Assembly (NCBI GenBank): GCA_002377645.1
Contig: DFQF01000048.1
Span: 1 to 17,363, forward strand
DNA: 17,363 nt
DNA from: Nitrospinaceae bacterium UBA3496
Lineage (GTDB): Bacteria; UBA8248
Reading direction: 5' to 3'
Shown: one piece after another, positions 1-7,157 of the stretch
Position numbering within the stretch: the stretch's first letter is position 1
Layout: every line of letters begins with the position of its first letter
Notes under the pieces: model-generated
Told to the model about the DNA's origin: nothing
Databases searched by the model: none
The model's input: the letters and a program-made list of their open reading frames with translations, nothing else
Position numbers and translations under genes: made by a program

Positions 1-2066
1 CGGGATTCCCATCTGATTCTATTATTCCTAAAACTGAAATAATTCAGGGGCAATACATAAACACTTTATACACGCCTTTCGATATAACAAATGATTGGGA
101 GGGCTATAGTCTCCATCTTGCCAAAAATCAACCAAAACTTTGTCCAAAGATTTTGTTTGTCGGACATGATTCGAGTGAAATAGAAAATATAACATTGATG
201 TCTCTTGGTGGAGTTGTGAAGTTTATGAATGGAAATCCAAATTATCTATTATTGGGAAAAGATAATATTGGCTTCTTATCAAATTACTGGGATAAAGAGA
301 GGCCAGAATGGATTGGTTTTAATTTATATACCGGACTTACTGACTTTGTCTTTGAGTGGATAAAGAAATATAAAATGGAAAGAGCGAGCGAAATTTTAAG
401 TAAAAAGATAACAGATTTTGAATTTGCGGATAAAACTCTAAAAGAGATGGTTAAAGAATCAAATGGACCAATTTACGATGGAGATACTGTAATTTATTCT
501 CCTCTCATAATTGGAGGTCATTATAACAACTATAATTTTAGAGACTCTTGGCTAGAAGGGGGTGATTTTGTAGTTAGAGGAAAAGGGATAAATATTTTGA
601 GAGATATTCTTTTGGGAAGTTTTGAGCCTGGTGTTTATCATGATCCGATGCCTTATTCAAATATTCCTAGAATGGATCGTGAAAACTTTTACAGAGATAC
701 ATTTGAATTTTCTGATAAAACTAAAAGGTACGCATTAAGCAAGGTGAAATCGGTTTTGACTGCTCTGGGTTGTAGTTATTCATGTTCGTATTGTTATATC
801 AGTTCACTGATAAATAATTTAAAAGAAGCGTATAAAGGAAAAGGAATTGCTCCTCCGAGTATCATACAAGATAGACCGATTGAAACTCTTATGAATGAAG
901 GTAAAGATATTCTGAAATTAGACGATGAATATGGAGTTAGCACAAAATCGATTTTTGATCAGGCAGACATTTCCTTGAATAATCTTGAATGGTGGGAAGA
1001 ACTCAGTGAAAGGTGGATGGATGAAGTAGGTATCCCTTTTTATATTCAAGCTAGACCTGCAATGTTATCTGGGAAAAAAGGAATACGGAGAATACAAAAG
1101 ATATCTGAGAAAGGTTTGATTTCGGGAATTTCTATGGCGATAGAGTCAGGGGATCCGAAGGTTAGGAGTCTTCTTTTGGATCGCCATGAAAATAATAAAA
1201 CTATTTTAGATGCAATAAAAAATGTGAAAAAATTTAAAGTACCACTTAGAACCCAGTCAATAGTTGGTTTGCCAGTTTTAAAACCTCCCTCCTCATTCGA
1301 TCCTTCTAAATGCCAAGTTTCTCTCCTGGATAAAGATGGCGCAGAGCATTATTACGAAGATCCTATAGAAGAATCTTTGAAATGTCTTGAATTAGTGTGC
1401 AGTTCAGATTTTAAAAAAGAAGATTATTACTGGAACGCTATATATTCCCCGTTTGCTGGGACACCTCTGGGTGATTATACTATTGAAGCAGGTTTCGCTA
1501 CAGCAGATACAGCTTCTGATGCTTATCTTTTCAGCGTTGACAGTGGTCTGAATTGTTTTAGTGGGATTACTTCAGAAAGGCAACTGGCGTTTAGTCGCAC
1601 TTCAAATTTTTTTGCACACTTTGTAAATGGAAAGAATCTAATGACCTCTTTTTTATATGGAAGAGCCAATTTTGACTTGGACACTTTTTCTTTTTTTGTT
1701 GAAGATAATGTTAGTTTAAGTGACAGTGTTCCCCCTAGAACGAAAGAAGAAATTATCCCTAATGTAACTGAAAAATTATTGAAAGAATTTTTCAGTTACG
1801 CATACTCCGGAGAGAATAATAAAGAGTTTTTGGAAATAAATTTAAGACTGACAAAATATTATCTGTCTCTCTTAGATAGTTTATTTCTAGCTGCAAAAGT
1901 GGCAAACAAATTTTTTGATCTCAAGGAAGAGAAAAAGAATTTTGGGATCATTGAACTTAGTCGAGTAGAACGTTTACATTATTATGATAATAGCTATAAG
2001 ATGACTTATATGCCCGAAAGATTCTCTGAATTTTTGACACCTTTGGTCCAGAAAAATGCTAATTGA
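1..2066 (+). CDS. B12-binding-type radical SAM protein, 5' truncated by window edge
   Basis: The frame is open from nt 3 to the TGA at 2064-2066 (687 codons seen), so the gene starts before the window. A TTG at 153 lies inside the frame and is not needed as a start. The core has the radical SAM [4Fe-4S] motif CX3CX2C with cysteine codons at 771, 783 and 792. Upstream are pieces typical of an N-terminal cobalamin-binding (Rossmann-like) domain: PEWIGFNLYTG near nt 303, IIGGH near nt 507-521 and VVRGKG near nt 570-587. Downstream, the IQARP, AIESG and SIVGLP segments match the TIM-barrel half of cobalamin-dependent radical SAM enzymes. About 260 C-terminal residues after GLP match nothing I recognise. 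Such enzymes are often methylases or catalyse rearrangements in natural-product, lipid or tetrapyrrole chemistry; the substrate here is unknown. It lies 34 nt before a CDGSH Fe-S protein and is probably co-transcribed with it. Confidence 0.85.
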   Translation, partial: GFPSDSIIPKTEIIQGQYINTLYTPFDITNDWEGYSLHLAKNQPKLCPKILFVGHDSSEIENITLMSLGGVVKFMNGNPNYLLLGKDNIGFLSNYWDKERPEWIGFNLYTGLTDFVFEWIKKYKMERASEILSKKITDFEFADKTLKEMVKESNGPIYDGDTVIYSPLIIGGHYNNYNFRDSWLEGGDFVVRGKGINILRDILLGSFEPGVYHDPMPYSNIPRMDRENFYRDTFEFSDKTKRYALSKVKSVLTALGCSYSCSYCYISSLINNLKEAYKGKGIAPPSIIQDRPIETLMNEGKDILKLDDEYGVSTKSIFDQADISLNNLEWWEELSERWMDEVGIPFYIQARPAMLSGKKGIRRIQKISEKGLISGISMAIESGDPKVRSLLLDRHENNKTILDAIKNVKKFKVPLRTQSIVGLPVLKPPSSFDPSKCQVSLLDKDGAEHYYEDPIEESLKCLELVCSSDFKKEDYYWNAIYSPFAGTPLGDYTIEAGFATADTASDAYLFSVDSGLNCFSGITSERQLAFSRTSNFFAHFVNGKNLMTSFLYGRANFDLDTFSFFVEDNVSLSDSVPPRTKEEIIPNVTEKLLKEFFSYAYSGENNKEFLEINLRLTKYYLSLLDSLFLAAKVANKFFDLKEEKKNFGIIELSRVERLHYYDNSYKMTYMPERFSEFLTPLVQKNAN

Positions 2067-2100
2067 TTTCTAAAAGCATTGATTATGAAAGGAGGAATGA

Positions 2101-2343
2101 ATGGATAAGCCTTTAGTGGCGCAGAAATCGCCTTATATGTATAAGGCAGATAAAGATGAAAAAGTTGCTTGGTGTTCATGTGGAAAAAGCACTAAACAAC
2201 CATTTTGTGATGGTTCTCATAAGGGGAGTGGATTTAAGCCTTTGATTTACGACATGAAGTCTGGTCAGGGATGTGCTTTCTGTGGATGTAAACAAACTAA
2301 GAATTCTCCAATGTGTGATGGTTCTCATTCTAAAATAGATTAG
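2101..2343 (+). CDS. Small protein with two CDGSH iron-sulfur motifs
   Basis: This 80-residue protein carries two complete CDGSH (mitoNEET/CISD-type) cluster motifs. The first uses C25, C27, C36 and H40 and the second C61, C63, C72 and H76, each as CXC-X8-C-D-G-S-H. Family knowledge: each motif binds one [2Fe-2S] cluster through three cysteines and one histidine, and proteins with two motifs in one chain (CISD3-like) act as monomers in electron or cluster transfer. There is no signal peptide or membrane helix, so it should be cytoplasmic. The start is ATG 2101, five bases after GGAGG at 2091-2095; an earlier ATG at 2097 touches the Shine-Dalgarno and reads only three codons. It sits between the radical SAM gene and a DapA-like gene, which suggests a redox or Fe-S service role for a neighbour. 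That role is inferred from position only. Confidence 0.9.
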   Translation: MDKPLVAQKSPYMYKADKDEKVAWCSCGKSTKQPFCDGSHKGSGFKPLIYDMKSGQGCAFCGCKQTKNSPMCDGSHSKID

Positions 2344-2357
2344 TTCTAAATGTTGAG

Positions 2358-2362
2358 AGGAG
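2358..2362 (+). promoter_or_regulatory. Shine-Dalgarno that sets the start of the DapA-like gene
   Basis: AGGAG lies six bases before GTG 2369. The in-frame TTG at 2363 touches the Shine-Dalgarno itself and so is a poor start. The GTG start gives a 306-residue protein. Confidence 0.6.
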
Positions 2363-2368
2363 TTGCTA

Positions 2369-3289
2369 GTGAAAGAAAAGTTGAAAGGAGTTATGGGTGC
2401 GCCTATTACCCCTTTTACAGAAGAAAATAAAGTTGACTTTGATATTTTTTCTAAGCAGATCAACTTTCTAATCGAAAATGGAATTAGAATGATTTCACAT
2501 CCTATGCACATAGGAGAATCTATAAATTTAAGCGAAAAAGAACAAAAAGATTTAGTTGATTGTTTGGTTGATTCTGCTGACAATCGAGTTCCCGTTTTTG
2601 TAAATGTAAGTAAAGCAGGTACAGATCTTGCTAGAGAACTTGCATTTTATAGCCAAAGAGCAGGAGCTTCTGGTGTTATTTTACTCCCACCATATCACTG
2701 GAAACCGACACAAGAAGGTCTATTTGAACATTTTGTTAGTGTTGTAGGTGATCTAGATATAGATTTCATCGCATATAATAATCCCAAGAATGTTCAGGTA
2801 GAAATTGGAATAGATTTACTAAAAAGATTGATTGAAAAATTACCCAATTTTATTGGATTAAAAGATGCGACTTTCCATATGGGATTTTTTACTGAAGCAT
2901 GTAGGGTAACGAAGGATTTAAATCCGAACTTTTCTATTTTTACAGGGGTAGAGTATCTTCTTACTTCCATGCCTGTAGGCGGTTGTGGTTGTTATTCTGC
3001 TTGTTCTGAAGTAGCTCCAAAACTAGTTAATAGGCTCTTTGATGCTTGTGAAAATCTAAACATTGTAGAGGCCCGTGAATTACAATTTAAAGTAAAGCAA
3101 CTATTAGAATTGTTGAATGAAAATCATCTTCGATATCCTGTAGGGATAAAATACGCGATGGAGTGTTTGCAAAGGCCAGTTGGTCTTACTAGGAAGCCTA
3201 TAATGCCACTAAATGATCAGGAAAAAAAAGATATTGAAGATTTATTAGACAAACTCGATATTTATAATACCGAGAAGATAGGATGGTAA
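2369..3289 (+). CDS. DapA-superfamily (DHDPS/NAL-type) aldolase, non-canonical
   Basis: At 306 residues (GTG start) this is the usual length for the class I aldolase superfamily of dihydrodipicolinate synthase and N-acetylneuraminate lyase. The start VMGAPITPF, Tyr136 in AYNNP, the Schiff-base Lys165 in IGLKDAT and the pocket FTGVEYLL near residue 191 are all recognisable. The residues that define true DHDPS differ. The GTTGES loop reads MHIGES (46-51), losing both threonines of the proton relay. The arginine expected two residues after the YNxP proline is Asn141, in YNNPKN. It is therefore probably a lyase or aldolase acting on pyruvate or another 2-oxo acid rather than the lysine-pathway DapA. 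The product cannot be named. It is 25 nt after the CDGSH gene and likely in the same transcript as the radical SAM gene. Confidence 0.85.
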   Translation: MKEKLKGVMGAPITPFTEENKVDFDIFSKQINFLIENGIRMISHPMHIGESINLSEKEQKDLVDCLVDSADNRVPVFVNVSKAGTDLARELAFYSQRAGASGVILLPPYHWKPTQEGLFEHFVSVVGDLDIDFIAYNNPKNVQVEIGIDLLKRLIEKLPNFIGLKDATFHMGFFTEACRVTKDLNPNFSIFTGVEYLLTSMPVGGCGCYSACSEVAPKLVNRLFDACENLNIVEARELQFKVKQLLELLNENHLRYPVGIKYAMECLQRPVGLTRKPIMPLNDQEKKDIEDLLDKLDIYNTEKIGW

Positions 3290-3317
3290 GAGAATTGTCG
3301 TTTATATAATTCTATAC

Positions 3318-3347
3318 TAGACATAAATTGCTAACAGAACTTATAAT
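3318..3347 (+). promoter_or_regulatory. Candidate sigma-70 promoter of the ABC ATPase gene
   Basis: TAGACA (5/6 to TTGACA) at 3318-3323, an 18-base spacer and a perfect TATAAT at 3342-3347 lie in the 107-nt gap before the ATPase gene. The expected leader is about 43 nt. This suggests that the gene is transcribed separately from the DapA-like gene. Confidence 0.45.
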
Positions 3348-3396
3348 GCAATTCATATTTATTAAATTGAATGGTTTTCTTTGGAGGATTTAGAAG

Positions 3397-4404
3397 ATGG
3401 CTCCTGACTCCGCAGTCGGAACAAATACAATTTTAGAACTTAAAGATTTACATACACATTTCCATACACCTGAGGGTGTAGTTAGGGCCGTGGATGGAGT
3501 AACATATTCTCTAAAATCTGGAGAAACCTTAGGAGTAGTGGGTGAATCTGGCTGTGGTAAAAGTGTAACAGCTCTTTCTATTTTGAATTTGGTTCCTCAG
3601 CCTCCAGGACGTATTTTTGGAGATGGTATTTTGTTTGAGGGAAGGGACCTTACGAAACTAGAACCGAAAGAAATGCGGGCTATTCGTGGCAATAATATTG
3701 CGATGATTTTTCAGGAACCTATGACGAGTTTAAATCCTGTTTTCACAATTGGGTTTCAGATTTCAGAGGCAGTAATGTTGCATCAGGGATTAAAAAAGAA
3801 AGAAGCTATGGATAGGGCTGCAGAGATGCTTGATCTAGTCGGGATTCCACTTCCCAGACAACGTGTTAGAGAATATCCTCATCAACTTTCAGGAGGAATG
3901 AGACAGAGGGCTATGATAGCAATGGCACTTTCCTGTAATCCTAAGATTCTATTAGCAGATGAGCCTACAACTGCGTTGGATGTTACGATTCAAGCTCAGA
4001 TTCTTGATTTGATGATGAAACTGAAAGAAGAATTCGGAACGGCAATAGTTCTAATAACTCATGATCTAGGTTTAGTTGCAGAGACTTGCGAAAGAGTTGT
4101 CGTTATGTACGCCGGAAAAGTAGTTGAAGAAGCTCCCATTAAAGAAATTTTTGGCAACCCTTTACACCCTTATACGCAGGGATTGTTGGGTTCTGTTCCT
4201 ACTCTTGAAAAAGATAGATCTACAGGCCGAGTAGATCGGGTTCGTTTACAAGAGATTCCAGGTATTGTTCCTTCACTTAATTTGCTACCCAGTGGTTGTA
4301 GCTTCAATCCTAGATGTAAAGATGTTATGGATAAATGTCATGAACAGGAGCCAGAATTAAAAGAAGTTTCTCCTGGGCATTTTGTGCGGTGTCTCCTACA
4401 CTAA
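3397..4404 (+). CDS. oppD: Peptide ABC transporter ATP-binding protein (OppD/DppD family)
   Basis: This 335-residue nucleotide-binding subunit belongs to oligopeptide/dipeptide/nickel importers; it hydrolyses ATP on the cytoplasmic face to drive solute uptake. Visible motifs are Walker A GESGCGKS (49-56), the Q-loop at Q106 ([11 protein letters not shown]), the signature LSGGM (164-168), Walker B ILLADEP (184-190) and the H-loop at H222. The C-terminal oligopeptide-transporter extension begins at [11 protein letters not shown] (254-264). It carries four conserved cysteines, C301, C307, C314 and C332, which in a structurally studied DppD hold a [4Fe-4S] cluster. The start is ATG 3397 with GGAGG at 3383-3387. 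OppD and OppF normally pair with two permeases and a binding protein. None is in the window and the next gene is convergent, so this subunit stands alone here. The exact substrate is unknown. Confidence 0.92.
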   Translation: MAPDSAVGTNTILELKDLHTHFHTPEGVVRAVDGVTYSLKSGETLGVVGESGCGKSVTALSILNLVPQPPGRIFGDGILFEGRDLTKLEPKEMRAIRGNNIAMIFQEPMTSLNPVFTIGFQISEAVMLHQGLKKKEAMDRAAEMLDLVGIPLPRQRVREYPHQLSGGMRQRAMIAMALSCNPKILLADEPTTALDVTIQAQILDLMMKLKEEFGTAIVLITHDLGLVAETCERVVVMYAGKVVEEAPIKEIFGNPLHPYTQGLLGSVPTLEKDRSTGRVDRVRLQEIPGIVPSLNLLPSGCSFNPRCKDVMDKCHEQEPELKEVSPGHFVRCLLH

Positions 4405-4538
4405 GTAGTATGCTTTAATCGATTCCTAATTTTAGCATTTACGAAGTACAGAGTCTTTTTCTAAATTTTATATTCATACGAAGACGCAGAATAAGTAGCG
4501 AAATAGGTCAAATCTTATACCAATTATTATTCGGGACT

Positions 4539-5720
4539 CTAGGCAGTAGGTTCTTCTTTTAATCCACAGAAAAACTCATAATCTATTAGTTCAGTAATAG
4601 AGGGGCTATCTCCACATACAGGGCATGCAGGATCTCTTCTTACTTTTAAAGTTCTAAATTGAGATTTTGTAGCATTATACAAAAGAAGTTTTCCAACTAG
4701 GGTTTCACCAAAACCAACTAGAAGTTTAACGACTTCGGTTGCCTGAATACTACCCATAGTTCCACAAAGAGCACCTAAAACGCCAGCATCCTGACAACTA
4801 GGAACCATACCTGGTGGTGGAGGTTCAGGATATAAGCACCTGTAGCAAGGACCACCTTCTGATGGGTGATATACGGTAGCTTGACCTTCAAATTTAAAAA
4901 TTGAAGCATCTACTATAGGTTTCCCTAAAAAAACGGAAGCGTCATTAACTAGATATCTTGTTGGAAAATTATCAGCTCCGTTTACAATCACATCATAATT
5001 TTTGAAAATTTCTAATGCATTGCTCCTGTTAAGCCTTTCTTCAATAGTAATAACATTAATATCAGGATTCAATTCGTTGATAGTAGTCTTTGCACTTTCA
5101 ACTTTTGATGTTCCTACTCTCGTATTGTTATGGATAATTTGACGTTGTAGGTTACTCATATCTACTACATCTAGATCTATAATTCCGATTGTTCCAACTC
5201 CGGCAGCAGCTAAATAAAGTGCTGTAGGACTTCCGAGACCACCTGCACCAACAAGAAGTACACTTGAATCTAGTAACTTAGATTGACCTTTTTCACCAAT
5301 CTGACTTAGTAAAAAATGTCTGCTATACCTGTTAAGTTGTTCATTAGACATTTGTTTATCTACCTGTACAGGATGTCCTAGATCTTTCCACTTTCCATAG
5401 CCGCCTTCCATAGAAAGAACGTTGTCATAACCCATATCTTTCATTACTTGTGCAGCGAAAAGTGAACGAACTCCACCCGCACAATAGGCCACGATTGGAG
5501 TTGAACGATCTGGTACTACTTGTTCAATTTTTAATTCCAGGAATCCACGACTCACATGTTCAGCACCTGAAATATAGCCTGCTCTATATTCATCTGGTTC
5601 TCTAACATCAATAAGTGCAAGATTTTCTCCAGAATCTAATCTGCTTTTTACATCATCTGCAGTTATTTCTGGTATCTGATTTCTTGCCTCATCTAGTAGT
5701 TCTCTTCCACTTTTAGTCAT
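4539..5720 (-). CDS. moeB: MoeB/ThiF-type adenylyltransferase with N-terminal rhodanese domain
   Basis: This 393-residue E1-like enzyme adenylates the C-terminus of a ubiquitin-like sulfur carrier (MoaD, ThiS or CysO type). In the residue numbers below, the TTG at 5723 is residue 1. A rhodanese domain (about 15-120) has the sulfur-accepting cysteine C81 in YCAGGVRS. The ThiF/MoeB domain (about 126-385) has the nucleotide loop GAGGLGSP (159-166), D183/D185, R194 in NLQRQ, D251, zinc-ligand pairs C293/C296 and C367/C370, and C310 in the SCQDAGVLG segment where thiocarboxylate-forming relatives have their cysteine. Eukaryotic Uba4/MOCS3 and actinobacterial MoeZ have the rhodanese at the C-terminus, so the order is reversed here. 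The start is ATG 5720, seven bases after AGGGGA (5728-5733 on the plus strand); TTG 5723 is too close. No carrier-protein or moa/thi gene is nearby, so Mo-cofactor, thiamine, cysteine or tRNA-thiolation roles remain open. Confidence 0.9.
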   Translation of the reverse strand: MTKSGRELLDEARNQIPEITADDVKSRLDSGENLALIDVREPDEYRAGYISGAEHVSRGFLELKIEQVVPDRSTPIVAYCAGGVRSLFAAQVMKDMGYDNVLSMEGGYGKWKDLGHPVQVDKQMSNEQLNRYSRHFLLSQIGEKGQSKLLDSSVLLVGAGGLGSPTALYLAAAGVGTIGIIDLDVVDMSNLQRQIIHNNTRVGTSKVESAKTTINELNPDINVITIEERLNRSNALEIFKNYDVIVNGADNFPTRYLVNDASVFLGKPIVDASIFKFEGQATVYHPSEGGPCYRCLYPEPPPPGMVPSCQDAGVLGALCGTMGSIQATEVVKLLVGFGETLVGKLLLYNATKSQFRTLKVRRDPACPVCGDSPSITELIDYEFFCGLKEEPTA

Positions 5721-5783
5721 CAAAATTTCCCCTAAAAGACTTTATTCTCAAAAATTTAAAAACAAAAAAATCAAACAGACGCA

Positions 5784-5812
5784 ATTCTAGAGAGAACTTA
5801 AAAGAGTTGCAA
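5784..5812 (-). promoter_or_regulatory. Candidate sigma-70 promoter of the moeB-like gene
   Basis: Read on the minus strand, TTGCAA (5812-5807, 4/6) is followed after 17 bases by TAGAAT (5789-5784, 5/6). It lies in the 180-nt gap upstream of the moeB-like gene and would give a leader of about 57 nt. It suggests that this gene can be transcribed independently of the three-gene operon upstream. Confidence 0.4.
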
Positions 5813-5900
5813 GTAAAAAAAGACGATTAATTTTTTATACCCGACTAAAAGAGTGTGTAATTATGTATGTTTTATGAAATTTACTATTGCAAATCATTTA

Positions 5901-6782
5901 TTATTCTTGAATGGCACCGCTTTTGTCAAAAAATTCGAGAATAGCATTTTGATCTGAGTCTCCATAACCTAAAGCAGCTGCGGACATATATATTTGTCTT
6001 GTGATTGCCGATATTGGAATTGGCATTTTTAAGTCTTCCGCCATTGCCGTAATCATTCTGAGATCCTTGAGCATTAAATTTGTTCTAAATGTTGGAGTGT
6101 AATCTTTTTCAGCAAGTGGAGTGCCCTTATAAGTTAACATTTTTGGGATAACGCTATTCTTTAGGAATTCCATTATAGTATTTGCATCTAAGCCTGCTTT
6201 TTTCCCCAATGAAAGTGCTTCGGCAAAAACTGCTAAGTGTCCTGAAAAAACATGATTGGTTACTAATTTCATTTTTAGTCCTGCGCCATTTTCTCCTATG
6301 TAATGAACCGATTCCCCAATAACTTCAAGAACATCTTTATGTTTTTCTAATCCCTTTTTGTCTCCTCCTACCATAATTGCGAGCGTTCCTTCAATAGCAT
6401 GAGGAGCACTTCCACTTACAGGAGTGTCTAGAAAGAAAACTCCTTTTCTTTTTGCTTCTTCCGCAATTTTGATACTTCCTTCAGGTGTAATAGTTGAAAG
6501 GTCAAAGCAAACTGTATCCTCAGAAGCACTAATAAGAGCACCTTTTTCGCCTAAGTAAGCTTCGGACACATCATCTGTTTCAGGAACAGAACTCAGTATT
6601 ACATCAACATCTTTACATGCTTCTGCAGGCGAAGAAAAAATATTTATCCCATTTTTCTGGGCTTTTTGGCATGCTTGTTCAAAGGGGTCGTAGCCGTTAA
6701 CTTCATAACCTGCCTTCGTAATATTATTTGCCATTGCACCCCCCATGGTGCCTAATCCTAGAAATGCTATTTTTTTACTCAT
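5901..6782 (-). CDS. Beta-hydroxyacid dehydrogenase (3-hydroxyisobutyrate dehydrogenase family)
   Basis: This 293-residue NAD(P)-dependent oxidoreductase belongs to the 3-hydroxyisobutyrate / tartronate-semialdehyde / 2-hydroxymethylglutarate dehydrogenase family. It interconverts a beta-hydroxy acid and its semialdehyde or keto form. The N-terminal Rossmann motif is GLGTMG (9-14). The substrate-binding PVSGS (121-125) is followed by an atypical APHAIEGTL in place of the more common GxxGAxxGTL. The catalytic lysine is K172 in the GAGxxxK segment, with N176 after it, and KDL (239-241) is the conserved C-terminal motif. Length matches the family. The ATG has GGAG (6790-6793 on the plus strand) seven bases upstream. 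It is the last gene of a minus-strand operon with an ABM-fold protein (54 nt) and an isocitrate-lyase-family lyase. Exact substrate is not predictable; a branched or hydroxylated dicarboxylic acid would fit the lyase. Confidence 0.9.
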   Translation of the reverse strand: MSKKIAFLGLGTMGGAMANNITKAGYEVNGYDPFEQACQKAQKNGINIFSSPAEACKDVDVILSSVPETDDVSEAYLGEKGALISASEDTVCFDLSTITPEGSIKIAEEAKRKGVFFLDTPVSGSAPHAIEGTLAIMVGGDKKGLEKHKDVLEVIGESVHYIGENGAGLKMKLVTNHVFSGHLAVFAEALSLGKKAGLDANTIMEFLKNSVIPKMLTYKGTPLAEKDYTPTFRTNLMLKDLRMITAMAEDLKMPIPISAITRQIYMSAAALGYGDSDQNAILEFFDKSGAIQE

Positions 6783-6836
6783 ATTTTTTCTCCTTATAGG
6801 CAGTGCTAAAACAATAATTTCTAATATTCCTATTTC

Positions 6837-7133
6837 TTAAACACTGCTTTCTCCACCATAAACTTTATGTCTGGGTCTATCTTTTAATACTTCTGCTTTC
6901 CCCCAATCTGTGACGTTTTTAAATGCATCGCTTTTGATAAATGCCGTAAAATGATCTTTCGTTTCCCATTCTGATATTATTGTATAGGAGTTTGGTTTTT
7001 TTACTTGATGATAAAGCAAACTTTGTACATGTCCTGGGAGTTCTTGTAGTACATTCGAAACAACTTCGAATTTTTCTTCGAAAATATGTTCTTTCCCTTC
7101 TATAATTTCATAATACATGCCAACAGTAATCAC
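6837..7133 (-). CDS. ABM-domain small protein (antibiotic biosynthesis monooxygenase fold)
   Basis: This is a 98-residue single-domain dimeric alpha/beta-barrel (ABM) protein. The pattern is an N-terminal strand MITVGMYYEI, a helix rich in E/K, the strand SYTIISEWETKDHFTAF, and the C-terminal WGKAEVLKDRPRHKVYG typical of a common but uncharacterised ABM subgroup. The haem-degrading IsdG branch uses a tryptophan and a histidine in the matching helix; here FTAFIKSDAFK and the following turn have neither, so haem degradation is unlikely. ABM proteins include cofactor-free oxygenases of quinols and small enzymes of carboxylic-acid catabolism; the role here is unknown. The start is GTG 7133 with GGAG five bases upstream (7139-7142 on the plus strand); ATG 7118 is less well placed. 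It sits 24 nt after the lyase gene and 54 nt before the dehydrogenase gene. Confidence 0.85.
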   Translation of the reverse strand: MITVGMYYEIIEGKEHIFEEKFEVVSNVLQELPGHVQSLLYHQVKKPNSYTIISEWETKDHFTAFIKSDAFKNVTDWGKAEVLKDRPRHKVYGGESSV

Positions 7134-7157
7134 GATTTCTCCTTCTATGATTAAAAT

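Noticed and set aside
153..155. TTG as the start of the radical SAM gene
   Set aside because: The frame stays open to the first base of the window and no good Shine-Dalgarno precedes this TTG, so the gene is more likely cut by the window edge.
2097..2108. Three-codon upstream frame (ATG AAT GGA TAA) overlapping the CDGSH start
   Set aside because: Its ATG is one base from the Shine-Dalgarno core, too close for initiation. It is probably a chance by-product of the real ATG at 2101.
2176..2583. Minus-strand open frame opposite the CDGSH and DapA-like genes
   Set aside because: It is antisense to two well-supported genes, has no recognisable domain and no separate ribosome site. The same applies to the frames at 7117-7500, 8346-8756, 15611-15913 and 15967-16266.
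4405..4538. Possible bidirectional terminator between the convergent ATPase and moeB-like genes
   Set aside because: ATGCT and AGCAT form only a 5-bp stem around a large loop with no clear T-run after it. I see no convincing terminator in this gap.
5781..5810. Hairpin with 8-bp arms upstream of the moeB-like gene
   Set aside because: The arms include a G-T pair, the loop is 14 bases and no T-run follows closely. The same bases are better explained as -35 and -10 elements.
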